Source: Erythrobasidium yunnanense (taxonomy: Eukaryota > Basidiomycota > Cystobasidiomycetes > Erythrobasidiales > Erythrobasidiaceae). Taken from it: 64,000 nucleotides of DNA. The position numbers and the translations under genes were made by a program. Below the pieces are notes generated by a model, which saw only the letters and a list, made by a program, of their open reading frames with translations, did no database searches and was not told where the DNA came from. The stretch is from contig BCJC01000006.1 of assembly GCA_001600175.1 (NCBI GenBank), positions 147,248 to 211,247 of the forward strand. The letters are read 5' to 3'. Positions 45,933-56,330 of the stretch are shown one piece after another (the stretch's first letter is position 1; each line of letters begins with the position of its first letter).

Positions 45933-47616
45933 CTAGGGGCGAGTCAGGAAATGCGAGGGTAGCCATGCCGGCATCTCATATGGTCGTTCTTGTAAGTCCG
46001 CCAGCAGCATGCCCGCTATGACTTCCGCACTATCAAGCTGTCTTAGCACCAAAACCTAGTATCATCCGATGCAAGGCTTACCACGCTGCAGCTCTGCTCA
46101 TGCCGTGCCCACTGTACCCTGCCAGGATGTACTGCCCTTTCTGTACTTGTCCATCCTTATATACAGGCCCAATAAATGGATTCCTGTTGAGCGTCAAGCC
46201 GATGATGCCAGTCCAAGCGAACTCGACATCAAGCTCTTTAGCAGGACTGAAGACCTTCGGGAAGTGATGAGGCAGGAATCCATCAAGGTATGCTGCTACT
46301 TGAGGCTGTAGCACAGAGTCGTCGGAGACGTCTATCTCGTATGGTTTTGGTGCCATGTTGCGGCCTCCCCCAAGGATGACGTATGGCGTCTTCGCTGAGC
46401 CATCGCTTGTCCTTGATGCACGTTGGAACAGGTAGTCGAAGCCGTCGTTATATGCTGTTCATGCAGGGCGCAGTTAGACGAAAGAATAGGAGATTACAGG
46501 TCTGTAATAAGCAATACTCACAAAAGCCTGTAGTCCAGAAGTTCTCTTTTTGCTCAGGTCTGACTGCAATCACCTGATTTCTGCAGGGAACGATCTTTTG
46601 CGAGCCAGTTGCAAATTGAGGAAGCAGATACGAAGCGTGGGCATTCGTAGCGTGTACTACTCGGCGTACGGTCGTGTTCCCTCTATCCGTGCTTAGCAGC
46701 CAGCTGGAAGAGCTTCTGGAGCTTTCGGATATGCTGTGCACCGGAGTGTATGTGTAAAGAGAGACGTCAATGCCCGCTTCTGCAGCTTGCTTCTGCGCCA
46801 ATTGGAATATGCGCGTAACGAGCTTGAGTGGATATAGGTTGTTACCAGGTAGTCTGAGCCCTGACAGATGCTCTCCGCTGTGTGTGAGCTTATCGTGTGT
46901 ATGTCAGCCGGACGTCGAAGCTGTAACGTCTAATGCAATACATACTTTGGAGCATTCCTCTTGCGAGAGCCATTGATACTCACTAATATCGATACCCGCC
47001 TGTTCGGCCTCACGTAATTGGCCTGCGATGATATCGTGCTGCTCTTGCGTTTCTATCAGATGAATGTTGCCCCCGGATTGTAGTTCTACATCGTCTTCCC
47101 AGCCATTGGCCTTGATTAGACCCATCAAGAAGGCCACTGAGCGATGCTCAAGCTGTATATGCGCAAGCGTATCTTGCAGGCCGTATTTCGCTCTCTCCGT
47201 GGCGAAGTTGAGGGTCTCGTAGGCTGTACAGTGACTTGGGAGGGCGTATATCAGATCTAGTACATCAAGATGGAAGTACGCAATGCGACTTACCCTCCGT
47301 TTCGCCCAGTCGCCGACCCGCAGAACTGCCTAGCTTCGAGCATGGCTATGCGAGTGACATTTCTCGAGGTGTTCCTCAGCCTTCGGACCAGATGATACAG
47401 AGTGCAGACACCAGATATGCCACTGCCTATGATAGCGATGTCTACCTCACTCGGTAAGGCATCATGCCGGCCTGTCTCAGCCAGTGGATTACAGTCAGGA
47501 GATGAGTAGAGCCAGTAGGAGCGAGTAGGATTAGGATGAGGAAGGGGAGCAGGCTTGGGATGTTCGGGAAAGTAGGAGTCTACAGTCTGGATAGCAGGAA
47601 GGGCAGCGTACTCCAT
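45933..47616 (-). CDS. FAD-dependent amine/amino-acid oxidase family protein (DAO fold)
   Basis: Five exons (47616-47294, 47234-46946, 46870-46522, 46454-46082, 46029-45933) give 476 residues. Seen: dinucleotide site DIAIIGSGISGVCTLYHL, LEARQFCGSATGRNGGH, and C-terminal FAWTGIIGLTLNRNPFIGPV, YILAGYSGHGMSRAAACAEVIAG. This matches the fungal group of soluble FAD oxidoreductases of the glycine/D-amino-acid-oxidase fold; substrate unknown. The first intron uses an AAG acceptor that restores GRNGGHC. The third exon could instead begin with a longer piece using donor gtccgg, adding about 12 residues. Convergent with NUP192, with 55 bases between stops. Confidence 0.85.
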
Positions 47617-47789
47617 TTGAGCAGGCCAAGTGCGACTATTACCATCATCAGCTGTCGGGATTAACGCTGATCAGATGCACACATACTAAGATATGTCTTA
47701 CCGGCGTATTGAACAGAGCCGAACCCACACTGTACGCACGTGAATCTGTCACCGACTCTTACTTGATTTCTTAAAGAATCTGTTCATCC

Positions 47790-48501
47790 ATGGTCTCCCT
47801 ACCCTCTACTTCTGCACCGTCGCTGGACGAGATCGAGGATATCATCTTCTCTGCGCGATACGGCGAACTCGATGAAGTCCAGGATTTTCACCAAAAGTAT
47901 GGTCCCGAAGCGCTGGCTGGAGCGCAAGATGAACGAGGAAACACTTGCTTACATATGGCAGCTGCGAATGGCCATCAAGGTCCGCCGCGACTTCTGTCAA
48001 GTTCGACTGTAGCGAGCTGACTTTTTTCAACGCACAGACGTAGTTTCGTTCTTGCTACCTTTCTACTCCAGCGAACAGCTAGAAGCAGGAAACAATGTTG
48101 GAAACACGGCGTTACACTGGGCGGCCTCGAATGGTCACCTCGCTATCCTCCGCCTACTCGTCCCAGCCCTACCCAAATCCGCCCTCTTCCTGCAGAACAA
48201 GTTTGGAAAGACAGCACTGAGTGAAGCAGAGGTCAATGTGCCTGTTCCTAAGGAGGGAGAGCCCGAACAGTCGGAAGAGGAGAGGGCGAAGAACAAGCAT
48301 ATCGAATGCGCAGGATATCTGTTGACATTTATGGAGCTAGGAGCAAAGGAAGACGAAGATAAGGAGGGAGAAGGAGAAGATAGTGACCCGCCGTCTGCGA
48401 CGCAAGCCGACCAAGCCAGTGCAGACGTCGCAAGTAGCGTCGAGAAACTGGCATTGGACTCTGGTTCGCAATCGGGCAAGACAGAGACTCCTGGGCGGTG
48501 A
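47790..48501 (+). CDS. Ankyrin-repeat protein, possibly Yar1
   Basis: Two exons (47790-47979, 48038-48501) give 217 residues. Two clear ankyrin repeats: GNTCLHMAAANGHQDVVSFL (about 50-69) and GNTALHWAASNGHLAILRLL (about 86-105), with a weaker third (NKFGKTALSEAE). The C-terminal 80 residues are acidic (KEDEDKEGEGEDSD). Length, repeat number and acidic tail resemble Yar1, the chaperone of ribosomal protein Rps3, but small ankyrin proteins are common and the name is tentative. Confidence 0.8.
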
Positions 48502-49017
48502 CGCATCTGGTCTTATGATTTATGTCGTTCTCCATCTCGTAATCACCCGTATATACCCAAGTCCTGACTACTGACCACCTAAACAAGCTCATGTCCTCAT
48601 ATTTGACAGGCCTTTCTTTCCCCGCAACTAATTCGAGCATCTGGAAGCATGCTACAGCCTCCTATTGGCGCTTTATCATATGCCAGACACCTCAACAATG
48701 CGCCTTTAAGGCATCGTTGAGCTCAAGTTTAGGGGTCTAACCTTGTTCCGTGGAGGTTGGACAGCAACCATATACAACTACACAAGAGCATGTCCTTGCA
48801 AAGTGCTCGTAGCAGGCATCCAGATGCTACACGAACAGAAGTTGCGATACCGCAACCGGCCTGAGCGTTAGAGACTTCGGGAGTCATCCCGCCGGTCGCA
48901 GTGTCCGAGAGTTTCTCCCTTCGTCTGCACTTTCAAGCCTCCCTCTGCTTTCTTCTTCTCGCCAATCTCTGTTTCTACTCTCGCATCCTGCCCATCTCAT
49001 TGCTGACCTTCCTTACG
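48502..49017. other. Intergenic region
   Basis: 516 bases. The frame of the next gene is open upstream to about 48901 without a Met; otherwise nothing recognised. Confidence 0.4.
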
Positions 49018-49895
49018 ATGCATGGTCGCAGAATTGGGCTTCCAGACTCACACTGTCGCTCAACATCTCATCTGATATCCGGTCCACTGCCGAAGCACGA
49101 GCCGTTGGTCTACTGGAGGAACAGCCGCAGGCTACAATCTCCAGGCGCACCTAAAGCTGTCACATTGCAGATAAACAAAGAGCCTCCTGAGAAGCCTACT
49201 CGTATTGAAGGGCGTGGGACAGATCTGGCAAATCGCATCAAGGACGCGTATCGCGCTGATATGCTAGAAACCATCATATTGCCTCAAGCTTTACAGCGTG
49301 CTCCTTCTTGCACAGAATTCTCTCCAAAGTTCGCACGCCAATCCACAAAACCTCCGCCTCGCTATCCGCAGGAGGCGCAGAAGAGGAGCCTTCGACATTT
49401 CGACCCGAACCCTGATTACCCATTGAGTCATCCCGTGCATCGCAAGACGAGGGGAGAGTCTGCTCCGCACGAGCGCGAACTCAGGCAGCACATTTCACCT
49501 GAGGTCTCAAGCGATGTTACGGAAGACTCGGCACTGAGGTTCGTATTCGTCACGGGCGAGAAATGCGGACGCAAAAATACCTTTGAGGCCAGCTTAGCTA
49601 GGCAAGTAGATTGCTGTTATCTACTCTCGTTGCCGGCTCAGTGAAGGTCATGTTATAGGTTTCTCAAGAGAGATCGTGACAGCCCGAACATTCGCCAATC
49701 GCAATGCGGCGAGTACCTGTTGGTCTTCGATAAAGCCGCAGCTGCAATCGAGCTTGGCAAAAGTGGAGTCATTGTCTCAGACCGCTGGGAGACCGTCAGG
49801 AAACAGCTCCATGTATGTCGATTGGCTCGCGCTAAAGTCGCCCAGCTAATCAATTTTAGCAGAATTATAACTATGAATTGGTTGAAAGACGCTAG
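49018..49895 (+). CDS. Unknown protein with a GC-AG intron
   Basis: Not recognised. Three exons (49018-49601, 49659-49812, 49860-49895) give 257 residues. The first 170 are Pro/Arg/Ser-rich (disordered or a mitochondrial-type basic lead, MHGRRIGLPDSHCRSTSH). The folded part appears to be residues 180-257: ALRFVFVTGEKCGRKNTFEA, EYLLVFDKAAAAIELGKSGV, ending NYNYELVERR. Support for the model: the join across the GC-AG intron gives an uninterrupted frame, and the last 12-codon exon follows a normal GT-AG intron. Confidence 0.6.
49602..49658 (+). other. GC-AG intron
   Basis: Donor reads AG|GCAAGT, which is the consensus form of GC donors, and the acceptor is ttatag|G. No GT donor nearby joins the two open frames. 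Confidence 0.7.
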
Positions 49896-50251
49896 AGGAT
49901 GCGAGTTAAGGGAGAGGACGATCTAGATGAGGACACCCAGATCTGGCGGAAGCGACAGTATACTTTCCACTAGATTTTTAGCTGGGTCATGCGTTCGCCT
50001 ACTTAGCCGCGATAGGCATGCAGAGGGAATTCAGATATCCAATAGACTGGCTTGGTCATGAGTACATATCTCTGCGTGTCAATGAACCGAGAGCTGAAGA
50101 CAGTTGTGGGTGGGCTCAAGCAAGTTAGCGTGAAGGGTATTGGCATTGGGGGAGTCTTGTGCGTTTCAAGGTAATCTACAGATATGATGTAATCTGATTT
50201 TGCGATGAAGAGTCAGGAGTTTGGAGTCTGCTAACGTATTCGACGAAACGT
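49896..50251. other. Convergent 3' intergenic region
   Basis: 356 bases between two convergent stops. Nothing recognised. Confidence 0.4.
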
Positions 50252-52008
50252 CTATAGCTCTCCTGCTACTTTGCTGTAAGCGCTAGCAGCGGACTTACTG
50301 GCAGCAGAGATAGCAGAGTCTACGCTTGCGGAAGCTTGCGAAGCAGCAGACTCTGCGCTCCTGCTAACTTGCGAGGCACCGCTTGCACCTGAAGCATATG
50401 CATCGTTGACATACCCAGCTGCATTAGCAGAAGCAGATGAGGCACTTGCGCTAGCTTGTGAGGCGGCACTTGCACCAGATGCACTAGCTTGGGAAGCTGC
50501 GTTCGCACCGGCTGCGTATGCACTGTTGGCGTATCCAGCTGCGTTGTTGGAAGCAGAAACGACGCTTGCGCCAGCTTGATAGCCAGCTGACACTGCACTT
50601 GCGCTAGCCTGGGAAGCTGCGCTCGCACCTGCTGCATAAGCACTGTTTGCGTAGTTGCCAGCGTTGGCAGAAGCTGAAGAAGCGCTCTTGCTGGCTTGAG
50701 CAGCAGCTCCGGCTCCAGCAACATATGCGTCGTTCGCGACCTTCTGAGCGTTGGCAGAAGCAGAAGCGGCTTGACCGCTAACGGAAGAGGCGGCTGAGCT
50801 GCCTGCTCCGAAAACAGCGTTCGAGGCGGAAGAAGCTGAAGCGGCTGTTTTGGAGGTAGCGCTATCGATGGAAGCACTGGCGTCTGCGATGATGGATGAA
50901 GCGGAAGCCTTAGCGGCAGTGAAGGCGGCAAGGATGTTTTGGCGGATCTAGCACCGAGAACGGCATTAGATCCGTACTGAATATTAAGGAAGTACAGTAA
51001 TCCGCTCACCTGAAGATCATCAACCTGCTTCTGAGCCATGGTACCTCGCTTGCTAGCGAGCTTCTGCAGTCGCGCAAGCTCAGTCTGAGCCCAGTCGCTC
51101 GACTCTGACAGCTTCTCCATGACTTTCAGGTAGTAAGAGGCAGCGGTGGCTTCCTTTGTTCCAGTCTTGGACGTGAATTGGGAGGAGAGCTGGTTGGCCT
51201 GGCTGACGATTGCTGCGCGAGCATCGGCTGATGAGCTTAAGAAGCTGGCAACCAAGGTATCAAGGGAAGGGATGCGGCCAGCCTAAAATACTCCAATCAG
51301 TTTGAGTATATGAGCTGTGCTCTAATTGCCTACGAGCTCATTGAGGACTCCGGTAGCGGTTCTGTGTGTTCCAGCGTGTTCATTGATGAAAGCGATAAAA
51401 GCGTCCTCTGATCTTGGGCCTTGGTAATCCTGAGGTGCAGAACCATCTGCAGAGAACCACTATAAAGCATGCAACGCGCTTAATGGACATCTGCAAAATG
51501 ACGTGGCGAGCTGCGCGTACCTTGATTGTAGGGTAGCCTTTGACGCCGTATCTCGATGCTACGGGCCTGTTGGACTCGTTGTCTGCGTCCAAATGACCGA
51601 CTACGACATTGTCTTCATCCTCGAAAGCCTTTGCGACTTTAGTCCAGGTAGGCTCGAGAGACTAGAGATTCCGGGTCAGTATAAGTTGTCCAGCCGTGGT
51701 GTCAGACTAGTATGGTACCTTGCAGTGTCCACACCTGGATATAAGGTCACATCAGCGATGCGACTCAGCTCCGAGCTCGCAGGACGGGCTTACCAAGGGG
51801 CAAAGAAGGCGACGAGCGAGCCTTTCCCGCTGATCGCAGAGTCGAAGTTGGAGCTCGTAAGCTTGGTAGAGAACTGTACATTCGTCTAGAATCAGACCAG
51901 ATCCGCTAGCTTTTCGCGACGCTGTAAGCTGACCTTTGCGTCTTCAAGGCCCGCAATGACGGAGGAGACGGCAGCTGCTCCAGCAAGAAGATACTGGGAG
52001 AAACGCAT
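50252..52008 (-). CDS. Protein disulfide isomerase (one thioredoxin domain, ERp29c-like) with long Ala/Ser repeat tail
   Basis: Seven exons (52008-51934, 51885-51794, 51734-51719, 51661-51521, 51459-51334, 51282-51010, 50947-50252) give 472 residues. Signal peptide MRFSQYLLAGAAAVSSVIAG. One thioredoxin domain with FAPWCGHCKSLEPTW (active Cys about 57 and 60) and VKGYPTIKWFS. Then an ERp29-type helical domain (about 160-245: YYLKVMEKL, LQKLASKRGTMA). This order matches fungal ERp38-like isomerases. Residues 255-466 are almost only Ala and Ser with Gly, Gln, Asn and Tyr, containing 40-residue repeats built of 11, 11, 11 and 7. The C-terminus is VAGEL, a poor match to HDEL, so ER retention is uncertain. 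Confidence 0.88.
50294..50740 (-). repeat. Coding tandem repeat, 120-base units in the PDI tail
   Basis: Protein units: a 29-residue unit (50740-50654) then three 40-residue units (50653-50534, 50533-50414, 50413-50294). Each starts Y/V-x-N-x-AY-x-x-GA and continues with A-A/G-S-Q-A/V-S. Within units the pattern repeats every 11 residues three times and then 7. Units 2 and 3 begin with the identical YANSAYAAGA. Confidence 0.85.
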
Positions 52009-52260
52009 CTGCAGTCTCACAATCAGCTTTGAAGATAGTCACTGTGCTTTGTTCCTTACTTTGTAGATTTGATGGATGCGAACGAGAGAGAAGCTAGAGT
52101 GACGCAGATCGCAAGTTCAGCAAAGTCTCGAGCCTGATCCCGCTCGAAGATGGTCTTGTACAACATCATTGATTGAGATCTATAGCACTAGATATTCGTG
52201 AATAGCTCAACAACATCGCGAAGTCATCTGCTGTACCTAATTACGACATACGACTACTCT

Positions 52261-54955
52261 TCAGTATCGACCACTGCCCGCTGGCATCGGCATACTGACT
52301 CTCCTGTCACTCCTTGTGCTCTTTATTGTATCCTGCCCAGAGCCGCTCATCAGATTCTCGCTGAAGACGCGTTGTTGCTGGTGCCGGAGAGCGGGACTCG
52401 TATAGCCTGTAGCGGAGCAGTCTTCACATCCACAGATCGATGGATGCCGAGATCGACTCTGTCTGCTGTCCTGAGATTGGTTCATATTCTCGGCTGACCT
52501 ATTCAACCGCTCGTCGGGAAGAGGTGACCTGGGTGCGGCTGGACCAGTGAATCTGCTTGAGGTGATGCCATTATAGCTGGAAGACGGAAGTACAGGAAGA
52601 GAGACACGGTGTGCGTGACTCGGCCGGACAGCAGGCTGATTCGAGGGAGGTGAACTATAGATAGGGTCCGTAGGATACGTTGGCGCAGAGGGTCTGCTTT
52701 CATACTTCTGAGCCATACTCGTCACTTTGGATCCAGGCGCAGACGGAGCTGCACTGGAAGGCGGTCTGGAAGTCTGGGATATCGAAGCACTTTAGCCCGG
52801 CGCCCTTATGCATCCGCTTATAGTATGGCGGCGTACCGTATTGCCCATATTGATGCGCGCTTCTTTCTCTTGTGCATACTTCGCCTTCATCCTCTGGACA
52901 AAGCTCTGCTCGCTCGCTGTGCTTTCGATAGATACGGATCGCTGTAGCGGGCCAGACGTAATATCATTCGCAGCGGCTTCTAAAGCACGAACAGGTGACT
53001 GGTCATCGAGCGAGTCTCCGGAATTCGTGCGCCTGTCTGAGGTAGTTGTCGGGGAAGTCTGCGAACCAGTCTCATCCTGATTGGGTCGATAGATAGATTT
53101 GCTCTTGATGGGACTGAGATCCGTCTCTTCCATCACGAAGCCAGTCGGCATCGTGACTCCCTGTCTAGAATCGCTTCGATCTTCGTGTTCCTCCGCTGTT
53201 GTGCTTGAAGCGGGATTGGGAAAGTAGCTAGAAACTTTCGCAGAGTGACTCAGAGAGTGGTGAAGAGGTGTTCGGACGAGAGGCTGCCGAGCTGAAGTCG
53301 AGTTCCGCAAAGAAGGGGATCCTTCTTGATAACGTTCTTGCTGTTGCTGCGGCTGATGAAGTGGCATGGTGGAAGGTGGCTGTCGTGGCTGTTGTTGGTA
53401 AAAAGATGTATCGAATGAAGGTTTTGCCTGACTAGTCCGCGCAGTGACGGTAGCATCGATGTCCTCGTGCCTGCCAACATCTGACCTAACACTTCCGAAC
53501 GAGACAGCCCTGCCTTGGTCCTGTCTTTGCTGACTCGCTGAAGAAGAAGATTGGAAAGAAGAATTCGGTGAGACGAAGTTCGGCATTTGTCGGTTATCCT
53601 GCTGTCGAGGCGAAGAGGAAGATTGGGAGAATGCATCGCTGCTCCTTCGGCTGTTTGATGGAAAAGCCGCTTGTTGCCTTTGATGAGGAGCTAGCTGCGG
53701 CTGTACGCGATGGGGCGAGGTAGTCAGGCTAGCCAATGGCTGAGTCTCGTCATCGCTGTTATTCGGAAGTTCAGGCGGCCAGTCCCTAGGCATAGTCGCA
53801 TTGCCCGACTTCTCTCCGAATCCTAACATTGCGTTGAGAGCCAGTATCCCGCCTATCAGCTTGCCTGATTTCCGGACGTCTTCGCATGTCTTTCGGAATT
53901 CAGCATCGCTTAGATCCGTCATCGTCCTCGCTACAGACGCTATACATTCTTCTCTTCTCTTCGCCATTGAGGTCGCATGAGCAACCTTCGTTCGCGCCAT
54001 CTCCTCCGCAAGCGAGTTCAATAAAGGAACGAACTGTTCATGAGCAGCAGAAGCGCTCCCAAATCCAGCTTGCATCGATTGTTTACTGTTATACCCCGAA
54101 CTGGGACCAGGCATTGTAGATCGGACTTTCTTGTCGTAGTTGTAGTTGGCTTTCTTGAGCTTTGCATCAAGCGACTCGAGAGCATCGTCGTGCGCTTTCT
54201 CTTCTTTTGCTATCTTGCGAAAAAACTTGGATGCTACTTCATTGATACTCTCGTATTCCTTCGACACTAGACGTGAATGCTTGCTGCTGACCTCCGATAG
54301 GGTCTCGAAGAAAGTGCCGGATGCATTCAGGGCTTGGACTGCAATACAGCCACGTCAGCCAGCAATCCATGGGTGAAGACAACATATTCTCACCTATGCT
54401 AGTCGACTGCGCAGGCTTGCCTCCCTCGTTCGGAGTCTGCATCGTTGCCGCCAGATCCTTGACATTCTTACCCAGCTTCTTCTCGACTTTCGTTATCCGT
54501 GTATGAAGCTCTCTGTACTCATCCAGAGCGACTAATAGAGTCTCTAATGCCTTCAGCGACTTCTGTAGAGTCAGTCTCTCGATACCAGCTGCTGGTGCTT
54601 CGACAGCTGCATTCGCATATGGGTTGTACGCTCGCGAGACAGATGCATTAGGCGAAGGCAATGGAGATGTATTTCTGCTGCCTGCTGCAGAATTGCTGTA
54701 GGGACGATTGAAGTATGACGAGCTTGAGGACCGGCCTCCGTCTGATAGCGCAGTTGGTGTAGAGAGCGCTGCAGGTCGTGGATAGCTGCCGGCATAGAGT
54801 TGTTCGGCATTCAGAGCCGCAGGATGGACGTTGTTCGCTGCTCCAGCAATTCCTGGATGGTGATAAGGCGGTCCTATCGACAGGCCTGGCTGCTGCAGCT
54901 GCTGTTGCTGCTCGTTGTTGATGCCATTGAATGTCGCAGATAGGCGTTTCAGCAT
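52261..54955 (-). CDS. BAR-type coiled-coil protein (Ivy1-like)
   Basis: Three exons (54955-54394, 54338-52837, 52773-52261) give 858 residues. A Gln/Ser/Pro-rich lead of 110 residues precedes a helical region of about 260 (LTLQKSLKALETLLVAL, VEKKLGKNVKDLAA, QALNASGTFFETLSEVS, FFRKIAKEEKAHDDAL, TKVAHATSMAKRREECI, GGILALNAMLGFG) that reads like a BAR/IMD dimer as in Ivy1. The remaining 480 residues are disordered, Ser/Gln/Pro-rich, with possible phosphorylation sites, and end in a short Cys pair (CGCEDC). Ivy1 acts at vacuole and endosome membranes with TORC1 regulators and phosphoinositides; that role is inferred only from the domain. Confidence 0.7.
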
Positions 54956-55370
54956 CGTCTAGAATGTAGAAGTACGCAGCAGCAAGAACGCAGAGGACTT
55001 CGCGACAACTCAGGGGGTTTGGGCGACATCGCGATGGATAGGGGGGCTCGACCGTTAGGAAGCTTTGGCGCATGGGCTGCATTGTTTGGCCAGGAACGAC
55101 GTGTCATCTGCTTGGAACAGCTGTAAGCTCACAATGTTTAGAATGTTACGCGTTACTTTAAGATGCAGATCTAGAGTTGTCGAGAAGAAGACCGGCAAAA
55201 GCTAGATGTGACTTTCAGCTTTCTACTAATTTCAACTACTGACGTTTCTGACAACTTCCTGTTGATATTTCTGTCTACATCACCTCACTTCTCTATCGTA
55301 AGCATCTCAGCACTCTCGGGCAACCGTCGGCACCATCTCCGGGTACCTCTTGCCTTCTCACGGACTCGCC
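54956..55370. promoter_or_regulatory. Divergent intergenic region
   Basis: 415 bases between divergent starts; pyrimidine-rich near 55260-55300. No specific site recognised. Confidence 0.4.
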
Positions 55371-56308
55371 ATGTACAACTCTGCCTACCTCGAGCTACCA
55401 TCCAATGGACATAGGATACACTATATACATGCAGGACCACAGTCCGGAGGAGCTCCGCCTGTAGTTGCGATACATGGTCTTGGAGGGTACGCCAGCTTTC
55501 TACCTTTCTGCGAACTGAGGCTCAAGCGCATTACACAGATCATCCTCCTACTGGCTACCTGCCTTCCTCGCAAGTGACATCGCGAAAGAACGAAGAGTCT
55601 ACGCATACGACTTCGACGGACATGGTCTCAGCACTTTCTCCGGACGAGAGAACCTTTCCGCTGCAGATCTTGCAGATGATCTCAAGGCTGTCCTGGATGC
55701 TCTCAAGTTGGACCGCGTAGTCCTTGTCGGTCATTCCATGAATGGCGTGAGTTGCCGAAGATATACCCCCAGCTTGCTCAATGCTGACAACCCTCTTCCA
55801 GATCGTATGCTCCCTCTTCGCACAACAACACCCTGACCGCGTAGAGAAGCTCGTCCTCCTGCACCCTGTTCGGAATATGGGACCCCAAGGCATAGAAGCG
55901 ATGCAGAAGCGCGCTACGACCGTCACGTCCGGTTTCGAAGGACAAGCACAAGTCGCCAATGCCGTAGCTTCTTCTGCAGTCAGCAAGAAATGCGCAGCCG
56001 AGAACCCTGGAGCCGTCGCTTTCATCAGACATCTGGTACTGAATACCAACCCTCAAGCGTATGCGAAAGCTTGTATTGCGATCACGACTTCGCCCAAGAT
56101 CGAAGGGAAGAATATCAAATGCGACTTTACGATCATCGGTGGAGAAGAGGACTATCTTTCAGGCCCTGAAGTCGTTAAAATATGGGCTAGCGAGATTCCA
56201 GATGGTAGAGGAGAGGCGGTCGTCATCAAGGATGTCGGACACTGGGGAGCAGTAGAGGCACCTCATGAGATCGGCGCCGCGTTGAGGAAAGCCATTACCC
56301 GCTCGTAA
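55371..56308 (+). CDS. Alpha/beta hydrolase (enol-lactonase-like)
   Basis: Three exons (55371-55486, 55539-55746, 55802-56308) give 276 residues. Seen: oxyanion region VVAIHGLGGSSSYWLP, AYDFDGHGLSTFSGRENLS, nucleophile VLVGHSMNGIVC, acid in IIGGEEDYLSGP and His in DVGHWGAVEAP. Length and layout fit 3-oxoadipate-enol-lactonase/PcaD-type hydrolases, though the usual GLSMGG is GHSMNG here. It ends 22 bases before a carboxymuconate-cyclase-type gene on the same strand, and a ring-cleaving dioxygenase follows, which favours a role in aromatic catabolism. Function is inference; the fold and catalytic triad are clear. Confidence 0.82.
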
Positions 56309-56330
56309 GCTTTTGTATCTACTTCTTCAG

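Noticed and set aside
47630-47790. Upstream exon for the FAD oxidoreductase (reading GFGSVQYA)
   Set aside because: A phase-compatible exon can be drawn but it has no start codon before an in-frame stop; Met 47616 fits the family.
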